Positions 42,320 through 48,131 of a DNA stretch of 48,131 bases are shown here, piece after piece. How positions within the stretch are numbered: the first letter of the stretch is position 1; each line of letters starts with the position of its first letter. A model generated the notes under the pieces. The model saw nothing but the letters and a program-made list of their open reading frames with translations. It made no database searches and was not told the DNA's origin. Source of the stretch: an uncultured Bacteroides sp. (GTDB lineage: Bacteria > Bacteroidota > Bacteroidia > Bacteroidales > Bacteroidaceae); the NCBI GenBank assembly GCA_900553815.1, contig USEY01000017.1, forward strand, positions 1 to 48,131. Direction: 5' to 3'. The position numbers and the translations under genes were made by a program.

Positions 42320-43315
42320 TTAGTTGTTGGTTTCTTGAACTTGTTTTTCCTCCTTCTTTCTTTCCCTTTCCGCCTTTTGCTCCTTTTCATATCGCTCGTA
42401 AGCTTCCACGATGTGTGTCACAAGCTTGTGGCGGACAATGTCTTTCTTGTTCAGTTCCACGAAGCTGATGCCTTTCACCCCTTTTAGTATCTTCAGGGCC
42501 TGCACCAGTCCGGAAGTCTGCGACGAAGGAAGGTCGATTTGTGTCATGTCGCCCGTTACAATCATCTTGGTATTAGTGCCCATACGGGTGAGGAACATCT
42601 TGATTTGGGCTGTTGTCGTATTCTGGGCTTCATCGAGGATGACAACAGCGTCGTTCAGCGTGCGTCCGCGCATAAAGGCCAGGGGAGCAATCTGAATGAT
42701 GTTCAGTTCCATGTACTCCTTAAGCTTGGCGGCAGGTATCATGTCTTGCAGCGCATCGTAGAGCGGTTGCAGGTAGGGGTCTATCTTGTCCTTCATGTCA
42801 CCGGGCAGGAATCCAAGCTTTTCGCCGGCTTCCACAGCCGGACGGCTGAGTATAATCTTTTTGATTTCTTTGTTTTTCAATGCCCTTACAGCCAGTGCAA
42901 TGGCGGTATAGGTCTTGCCCGAGCCGGCCGGACCAATGGCAAACAGCATGTCGTTCTTTTGGAAAGCCTCTACCAGCTTTTTCTGGTTTTCGCTGCGGGG
43001 GATGATAGGTTTGCCTGTCACACTGAAGACGATGACATTTCCCGCTTTTTCGGCTTGCGGGCCATTCCCTTTAATAATGTCAATGATGACCTCCTCTTTC
43101 AGTGAATTGTATTCGGCGCAATATTTCTCCAGCTTGGTAATGCTTTCTTCAAATGCACACATTTCCTCTTCATCGCCCAATACCTTGATGACATTTCCGC
43201 GTGCCACGATGCGCAGCTTGGGATACAAGGCTTTTATCAGTTGCATGTTGGCGTTGTTCACGCCGTAAAAGATGACCGGATCAATATCCTCCAGAACAAT
43301 CAGTTTTTCTATCAT
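42320..43315 (-). CDS. PhoH family ATPase
   Basis: A 331-residue PhoH-like P-loop ATPase. N-terminal KH-like region about 1-100 (LYPKLRIVARGNVIKVLGDE); Walker A AIGPAGSGKTYTAIALAVRA (about 128-147); SRPAVEAGEKLGFLPGDMKD; Walker B VVILDEAQNTTTAQIKMFLT; TGDMTQIDLPSSQTSGL; and a charged C-terminal tail (KEQKAERERKKEEKQ). The family is related to RNA helicases and often neighbours rRNA maturation genes such as ybeY; here it neighbours purC. Its exact role is unsettled. It has its own TAACTTTG box. Confidence 0.93.
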   Translation of the reverse strand: MIEKLIVLEDIDPVIFYGVNNANMQLIKALYPKLRIVARGNVIKVLGDEEEMCAFEESITKLEKYCAEYNSLKEEVIIDIIKGNGPQAEKAGNVIVFSVTGKPIIPRSENQKKLVEAFQKNDMLFAIGPAGSGKTYTAIALAVRALKNKEIKKIILSRPAVEAGEKLGFLPGDMKDKIDPYLQPLYDALQDMIPAAKLKEYMELNIIQIAPLAFMRGRTLNDAVVILDEAQNTTTAQIKMFLTRMGTNTKMIVTGDMTQIDLPSSQTSGLVQALKILKGVKGISFVELNKKDIVRHKLVTHIVEAYERYEKEQKAERERKKEEKQVQETNN

Positions 43316-43346
43316 TGATATGTTTTAAAGTTCATGAAATGTGTCG

Positions 43347-43354
43347 CAAAGTTA
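43347..43354 (-). promoter_or_regulatory. -7 promoter box (TAACTTTG) for phoH-purC
   Basis: Minus strand TAACTTTG, 32 bases before the phoH ATG at 43315, in the 74-base gap after the M23 peptidase gene. Confidence 0.55.
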
Positions 43355-43389
43355 GTGAAATGTGCGAAATACTATATCACTTCACTCTG

Positions 43390-44010
43390 TTATTTTTTCA
43401 GTATGGGCTTGACTACGATACCATTGGCATTCTTCGTGCAGCGTATGCACTCGTGGCGCAGCGTGCGTTTCTCCATATTGAATATGATGTTGGGGTTGAA
43501 ATGCTGTCCGTTAATGCGCGTTTCGAAATGCAGATGCTCGGTGGTTGCCCGTCCTGTGCGTCCTGTCAGGCCAATCGGTTGTCCGGCTCTGACGGTATCA
43601 CCGCTCTGTACCAGGTTCCTGGAGTTGTGGCTGTAGATAGTCTCCAGTCCCGACTTATGGCGCACGACGATGACATTGCCGTATGCACTGTAAGGCTTTG
43701 ATATACGCACTACGCCATCGAAAGCACAGCGAATGGTATCGTTGGCACGTGTCTTGATGTCTACACCGCTATGCCTGCCTCCGCCACGGCCGTATGGCGA
43801 AATTACCTTTCCGCCGGGCAGTGGAAAGCAATATTCCGTTTCCTGAAGGCTGTCGAGGTGTATCTTGATGGATTTTCCTTTATCGAACAGCCCCGGTGTG
43901 GCTACCCGTATATGGTTGACTTCCATTGTTGTGAAAGCCGCTTTCTTTTGTTGTGCCAAGGCCGGCAGGGAAAGCATGCCGGCCAAGATGGCAAATAATA
44001 TTGTTCTCAT
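43390..44010 (-). CDS. Exported M23-family (LytM) peptidase
   Basis: A 206-residue periplasmic LytM-type protein. Signal peptide MRTILFAILAGMLSLPALAQ; the M23 domain spans about 75-185 with zinc-site residues in GGGRHSGVDIKTR (His, Asp) and HLHFETRING (His-x-His). RTGRATTEHLHF is the usual context. Both metal motifs are complete, so it is probably an active endopeptidase of peptidoglycan cross-links or side chains. It overlaps the B3/B4 gene stop by 4 bases (ATGA), so the two are translated together. Confidence 0.93.
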   Translation of the reverse strand: MRTILFAILAGMLSLPALAQQKKAAFTTMEVNHIRVATPGLFDKGKSIKIHLDSLQETEYCFPLPGGKVISPYGRGGGRHSGVDIKTRANDTIRCAFDGVVRISKPYSAYGNVIVVRHKSGLETIYSHNSRNLVQSGDTVRAGQPIGLTGRTGRATTEHLHFETRINGQHFNPNIIFNMEKRTLRHECIRCTKNANGIVVKPILKK

Positions 44011-44675
44011 TCAAAGTAGTAGACGCTTCCTCCGTCGGACGAGGCATATTTCTTTAATAGTTCTTGAGTCATCAGGGCTGCTTCCTGCAAGCGGGCTGCA
44101 TCGCCGTCGTATCCGTTGATGATGGCCAGAATATGGCGGGTGCCTACATCCATCTTTGTGCGTTCGTTGTCGCTGGTGGGTGTACCGATGCCACCTACGG
44201 CATCGCGGTAGACGGGCAGTCCTTCTATGTTGAGTACGCCGCGTCCGATGCCTTCGAACGGTTCTTCGGCACGTCCGATGCCCAGGCAGAGGTCAGTGCC
44301 CTGTATCTTGTCGGCATCAAAGCCGCCGATGCTGTAGCCCGTGCGCAGTGATACGAGATTGATGAGGTCGACCAGCGTGTCTATGCGGTAAAGTTCCAGT
44401 CCGCGCAGCAGGCGTCGGCGCAGGGCTTCGGCCGAGGGACGGTAGCGGCTGGGGTCTTTGCCGCAGCGTTTGTAGGCTTCGCGGGTGGCGGCAATGGCCG
44501 GTTGATGTTTGATGCCCTCTGTAGTTTCGGCAGCACGCAGCTCCTGGGTAAAGGCATTTATTTCTTGCCAAAGTCCCTCGCTGAAAGGGGTATTGATGAC
44601 TTCGGCATAGACAGCCGCTCCCCGATATTCGGGACAGTGCGACTTAAGCTCTTCAGATACGGTTAGGTTGTACAT
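44007..44675 (-). CDS. Stand-alone B3/B4 (tRNA-editing-like) domain protein
   Basis: A 222-residue protein made almost wholly of a B3/B4 domain, the editing domain of phenylalanyl-tRNA synthetase beta chains. Conserved parts: HQPAIAATREAYKRCGKDPS, RIDTLVDLINLVSLRTGYSI, and DAVGGIGTPTSDNERTKMDV. Stand-alone members are thought to hydrolyse misacylated tRNA or act on related compounds; the substrate here is not known. The C-terminal DGGSVYYFE overlaps the M23 start by 4 bases, an odd pairing of a tRNA-editing-like domain with a wall hydrolase. Confidence 0.85.
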   Translation of the reverse strand: MYNLTVSEELKSHCPEYRGAAVYAEVINTPFSEGLWQEINAFTQELRAAETTEGIKHQPAIAATREAYKRCGKDPSRYRPSAEALRRRLLRGLELYRIDTLVDLINLVSLRTGYSIGGFDADKIQGTDLCLGIGRAEEPFEGIGRGVLNIEGLPVYRDAVGGIGTPTSDNERTKMDVGTRHILAIINGYDGDAARLQEAALMTQELLKKYASSDGGSVYYFE

Positions 44676-44713
44676 GATTGCTATATAGAGAGTTTTGTAT
44701 GGTATATGATTGA

Positions 44714-46015
44714 TTATCGTTTGGCCTTGACTGCTACGCTGTCCAGTGCCTTTCCGTTTCGGTCGTATAGTGTCAGTTCCAGTTTCTTGTTGTCGCCTTT
44801 CAGCAGTAAGGCTCCCACTGTCTTTGCTCCTTCCGACCAGCGGATTTTTATAATGTCCTTATTATCGGTCCATTCTTTCAGTCCCTGTCCGCGTTCGTTG
44901 TCCGACGAAGGGGTTTGTATGTAGACAGTACCCTTGGTGCCGTCGGTCTCCCTGCCCTGGTAGAGGGCGTTGGTACGTGCATAGATGTGGTTGTTGGCTC
45001 CGATAGCCAGGTCCACTCCGCATTCGTCAAACAGTTTGTTCCAACGGGCGTATTGCGAGGTGTTTCCGTTTCTGGCCAGGAACCACTGGTAATGCTCCAC
45101 CACGACCACAAAGCGTGCCGGATTCTCTTCGATAACCTTTCTGACCCATTGTTGCGCCTTGGCCAGCCCTTCATCGCTTCGCATGCTTTCGCTGTTGAGC
45201 ATTATAAATAAGGTGTTGGCATAGGTGAAATGGTAGCATACTCCTTCTTCACCTTCATATCCGTTGCCGGGATTATTGTTGGCATAGCGGAAGAACTGGT
45301 TGGAAACCTTGATATACTTGCGCGACATGTTGTCGTGATTGCCGTTTACGCCGGCCCACATGTATTTGGCAAAATAGGGTTGGCTGTACAAGTCGCGCCA
45401 GAAAGAATAACTTCCACCCCAGGCGCAGATGTCGCCACCATGCAATATCCAGTCGAAGTCACCTCCATTGCAGCCTTCCAGCGTGCTCAGCATCGACATG
45501 GCCGACTCCACCCGTTTGGGCAGGGGAGTATAAGCATGGAAATCGGAGATGACGGCTGCCGACCATTCGCCCGATTTGGGTGCGGTCTTGAAATAGCGTA
45601 TCTCGCCTTCGTTGCTCGAACCTACCCGGTACATGTATTCAGTGTCGGGTTTCAGGTTGTCAAGCTCTACGGTATTGCGCAGGAAGCGTGCCTTTTCATA
45701 GAAGTCCTCTCCCGAAGCTTTCTGCGAGTAGAGGCTGTCGTAGGCAGTGCATAGTTCCTGATGTGCTTTGACGGCTTTTACCTTTTTCCAGTTGGTGTCT
45801 GTGCGCTTGGTGTAGTAGCAATAGCTGTCGCCACTCTTCAAGTCGGTGTGCCAATTGATGCGGATGCTGCGGGCAGCCACTTCGCCGGGATTGGCTATGA
45901 CGGTATAGGCCGTCTGTTTCTCGGCCGCTTGTTGTTCTTCTCGTGTATGGCCGTAAACGGCGGTTACGGCAAATGATAACAATAATGTAGCAATCAGTCT
46001 GTTAAATGTCTTCAT
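44714..46015 (-). CDS. Exported metallophosphoesterase (purple acid phosphatase-like)
   Basis: A 433-residue exported phosphoesterase. Signal peptide LIATLLLSFAVTAVYG; a fibronectin-like N-terminal domain (about 40-125, ARSIRINWHTDLKSG then LKPDTEYMYRVGS) as in purple acid phosphatases; then the calcineurin-like domain with ISDFHAY, LHGGDICAWGG, VNGNHDN, and VVEHYQWF, giving the Asp/His/Asn metal ligands. The C-terminal ~60 residues form a beta extension (ELTLYDRNGKALDSVAVK). The substrate is unknown; organic phosphate release in the periplasm is plausible. It follows pgeF by 16 bases and precedes the B3/B4 gene by 38. Confidence 0.9.
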   Translation of the reverse strand: MKTFNRLIATLLLSFAVTAVYGHTREEQQAAEKQTAYTVIANPGEVAARSIRINWHTDLKSGDSYCYYTKRTDTNWKKVKAVKAHQELCTAYDSLYSQKASGEDFYEKARFLRNTVELDNLKPDTEYMYRVGSSNEGEIRYFKTAPKSGEWSAAVISDFHAYTPLPKRVESAMSMLSTLEGCNGGDFDWILHGGDICAWGGSYSFWRDLYSQPYFAKYMWAGVNGNHDNMSRKYIKVSNQFFRYANNNPGNGYEGEEGVCYHFTYANTLFIMLNSESMRSDEGLAKAQQWVRKVIEENPARFVVVVEHYQWFLARNGNTSQYARWNKLFDECGVDLAIGANNHIYARTNALYQGRETDGTKGTVYIQTPSSDNERGQGLKEWTDNKDIIKIRWSEGAKTVGALLLKGDNKKLELTLYDRNGKALDSVAVKAKR

Positions 46016-46031
46016 GTTGTTTTTATGGTAT

Positions 46032-46844
46032 TTATTCTTTTATAATGATTCCCGACAGGATGCGCCCTGACTTAATGCCCAACCGACGTGCAGAGAAGAA
46101 GTCTTCGTGGCGGGTATAGGTGCAAATGCGGGAAGTCTCTATCTGTGTCTGGGGCAGGCCGAAGTCGAGCAGTTGCAGCTGGTTGGCAGCCCAGAGGTCA
46201 ATGTGGTATTTATGGGTATCATTGTGCCACTCCGAGATGTAGGCCATGGGGAAGCCTGCGGTATGGAAGGCGTCGTACACTTCTTGTCCTACTTCGAAGG
46301 CTGCCAGCGATATGCCTGGTCCGATGACGGCCCAGACGTCCTGTCCCATGGTGCCGTAGAGGGCGTGCATGCGTTCCAGCGTCTTGGTGGCAATGCGGTT
46401 TACTGTTCCCCGCCATCCGGCATGCACGGCGGCTATCGCACGGTTGCGCTTGTCGTATAGCAGAACAGGAATGCAGTCGGCCGTAGATATGCTGAGGCAG
46501 ATGCCCGGCAGGCGGGTGATGAGGGCGTCGATGCCCTGTAGCCGTTCGTGGCGTGCTTCGGGAGAGGCCAGCAGATAGTCATCGTCGATGACGAGCGACT
46601 CCGTGTCGTGTGTCTGCCAAGGGATGACCAGTTCCTGTGGTCGTTGTGGCAGGGCTTGGAGCAGCAGTTCCTGGTTGCGGCTGACGTTTTCTGCAGCGTC
46701 GCCGGTGTAGGGCGTACAGTTTAGCGAGGCATAGTTGCCGGTGCTGGTGCCGCCATGACGGGTGGTACTGAAAGCAAAAATGTCGGGGCATGCGTCGTTC
46801 AACGCATACTCCAACATTCGTTTATCAGGGCTCAATCGCGTCAT
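46032..46844 (-). CDS. pgeF: Peptidoglycan editing factor PgeF (YfiH family)
   Basis: A 270-residue multicopper-oxidase-like (laccase) domain protein of the YfiH/PgeF family, which removes wrong residues such as L-Ser from peptidoglycan precursors and has also been described as a purine nucleosidase. Family motifs: [59 protein letters not shown], and [15 protein letters not shown]; the metal ligands His, Cys and His are in QTHDT, ADCIP and VHAGW. It overlaps the obgE stop by 4 bases (ATGA), so the two are coupled. Confidence 0.93.
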   Translation of the reverse strand: MTRLSPDKRMLEYALNDACPDIFAFSTTRHGGTSTGNYASLNCTPYTGDAAENVSRNQELLLQALPQRPQELVIPWQTHDTESLVIDDDYLLASPEARHERLQGIDALITRLPGICLSISTADCIPVLLYDKRNRAIAAVHAGWRGTVNRIATKTLERMHALYGTMGQDVWAVIGPGISLAAFEVGQEVYDAFHTAGFPMAYISEWHNDTHKYHIDLWAANQLQLLDFGLPQTQIETSRICTYTRHEDFFSARRLGIKSGRILSGIIIKE

Positions 46845-48022
46845 TGCTTGTCGTCCTCCCAGTCTTCTTCTTCGTACTCAAAGTCCTCGAGGTCTTCAAT
46901 GTCGTCCTCGTCCACGTACTCTATGCTGAGGTCTTCGTCTTCACCCTCGTCAGCCAGTTCTTCTTTCAGGTGGCTCATGTCTTTGGGACGGTGGGCTATA
47001 CTTTCTATCTTGCCTTCAATCTTGTTGCTTTCCTTGTTCAACTCTTCCCACAGGATGTCTTTCAGCTCCGAGATGCCCAGACCCGATATGGCCGAGATGA
47101 ACACGTGGGGCACGTCCTTGGGCAGGGTAGGTTCTATTTCGTCCATTAGCTCCTGGTCCAGCATGTCGCACTTGGTGATGGCCAGCACGCGCTGCTTGTC
47201 CAGCATTTCGGGATTGAAGTTGCGCAACTCGTTCAGCAGGATGTTGTATTCCTTGGTAATGTCATCGCTATCGGCCGGCACCATGAACAGCAACAGCGAG
47301 TTGCGCTCAATGTGGCGCAGGAAGCGTAGACCCAGTCCGCGGCCTTCGCTGGCACCTTCGATGATGCCCGGTATGTCGGCCATGACGAACGACTTGCCGT
47401 CGCGGTAGGACACGATGCCCAGGTTGGGCTCCATGGTGGTGAACGGATAGTTGGCTATCTTGGGCTTTGCCGACGATACGGCCGAGAGCAGGGTTGACTT
47501 GCCCGCATTGGGGAAGCCTACCAGACCGACGTCGGCCAGCAGCTTCAGCTCCATGATGACGGTCATTTCCTGCATCGGTTCGCCCGGTTGCGCAAAGCGC
47601 GGTGCCTGGCGGGTGGCTGTCTTGAAGTGCCAGTTGCCCAGTCCGCCGCGTCCGCCCTTCAGCAGGATGACTTCCTGTCCATGCTCGGTGACGTCGCAGA
47701 TGTACTCGCCCGTCTCGGCGTTGTAAACCACCGTTCCGCAGGGCACTTCGATAATCTTGTCGGCTCCGTCCTTGCCAAAGCTGCGGTTCTTCGAGCCGCT
47801 TTCGCCGTGTCCGGCCAGAATATGGCGGTCGTAGCGCAGGTGGAGCAGTGTCCAGTAGTTGCGGTTGCCACGCAGGATGACGTGTCCGCCTCGTCCGCCG
47901 TCGCCGCCGTCGGGGCCTCCATTAGGCACGTATTTGGCGCGTCGCATGTGTGTGGAACCTCGTCCGCCCTTACCCGAGCGGCAATATATCTTTACGTAGT
48001 CTACAAAGTTCGATTCTGCCAT
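46841..48022 (-). CDS. obgE: GTPase Obg
   Basis: A 393-residue Obg, a ribosome-associated GTPase linked to 50S assembly and the stringent response. N-terminal glycine-rich Obg fold (residues 1-158; [34 protein letters not shown]); G domain about 159-330 with [26 protein letters not shown] (switch I), [14 protein letters not shown] and TKCDMLD; and a very acidic C-terminal tail ([20 protein letters not shown]). The C-terminal domain differs from the OCT domain of Firmicutes, as expected. ATG 48022 sits 40 bases after a TATCTTTG box. It heads the obgE-pgeF run. Confidence 0.96.
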   Translation of the reverse strand: MAESNFVDYVKIYCRSGKGGRGSTHMRRAKYVPNGGPDGGDGGRGGHVILRGNRNYWTLLHLRYDRHILAGHGESGSKNRSFGKDGADKIIEVPCGTVVYNAETGEYICDVTEHGQEVILLKGGRGGLGNWHFKTATRQAPRFAQPGEPMQEMTVIMELKLLADVGLVGFPNAGKSTLLSAVSSAKPKIANYPFTTMEPNLGIVSYRDGKSFVMADIPGIIEGASEGRGLGLRFLRHIERNSLLLFMVPADSDDITKEYNILLNELRNFNPEMLDKQRVLAITKCDMLDQELMDEIEPTLPKDVPHVFISAISGLGISELKDILWEELNKESNKIEGKIESIAHRPKDMSHLKEELADEGEDEDLSIEYVDEDDIEDLEDFEYEEEDWEDDKQ

Positions 48023-48061
48023 AACTGTTTAATTAAGAGTAATGAGTGAAGTATTTCGGGA

Positions 48062-48069
48062 CAAAGATA
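48062..48069 (-). promoter_or_regulatory. -7 promoter box (TATCTTTG) for the obgE-pgeF operon
   Basis: Minus strand TATCTTTG, 40 bases before ATG 48022. The first 109 bases to the window edge hold no further gene start. Confidence 0.6.
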
Positions 48070-48131
48070 CGAATAATTTCCGGGATTGCTTAATTACTGG
48101 CTTTTCCTGCTTGTTTATCTGCTTTTGGCAT

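Overview
The window is a 48 kb stretch of a Bacteroidales chromosome, most likely Bacteroides or a close relative. The basis is the gene content: a MurF-alanine racemase fusion, NigD-like and SDDD-type lipoproteins, a TonB receptor with a carboxypeptidase-like N-terminal domain, GSCFA and DUF5683 proteins. In addition, TAnnTTTG boxes, which match the Bacteroidetes -7 promoter element, precede many genes. No species is claimed.

Layout. 1-10.1 kb (+): 3' end of rpoA, rplQ, a sensor kinase, DUF177-rpmF-fabH, the GTPases era and der, then a TPR sensor kinase overlapping a LuxR-type response regulator. 10.4-16.6 kb (-): a parA-parB-DUF5683-lytic transglycosylase run followed by a RelA/SpoT gene with its own promoter. 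16.6-17.9 kb: a 1.3 kb gene-free region packed with short repeats and hairpins. 17.9-31.1 kb: a DUF456 membrane protein (-), then on + surE, lpxB, a NigD-like lipoprotein, a TonB receptor with a beta-helix lipoprotein, GSCFA, murF-alr, tatA and tatC. 31.4-35 kb (+): a 39-residue basic protein with a strong Shine-Dalgarno site, and a Dna2-like nuclease-helicase. 35.2-39.3 kb (-): menG/ubiE-aroE-hydrolase-TPM-LemA. 39.4-41.3 kb (+): a three-gene hipBST-like toxin-antitoxin operon with palindromic operators. 41.4-48 kb (-): obgE-pgeF-metallophosphoesterase-B3/B4-M23 and phoH-purC.

Most genes are core functions: transcription and translation, ribosome assembly GTPases, lipid A and peptidoglycan synthesis, chromosome partition, stringent response and Tat export. 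The accessory parts are the TonB/lipoprotein pair, the hipBST-like operon and the nuclease-helicase.

The most unusual signal is not a gene. At least six intergenic arrays, at four places in the window (17.06-17.32, 25.85, 31.16 and 39.43 kb), carry unrelated sequence words repeated at an almost invariant 22-bp (in one case 21-bp) period. Two of them, 14 kb apart, share the same AGTnnACT word and both end in an inverted unit. At 17.06-17.32 kb three different words follow each other nearly in phase. I do not recognise this as a named element. All calls come from reading the sequence and family knowledge; no database search was run.
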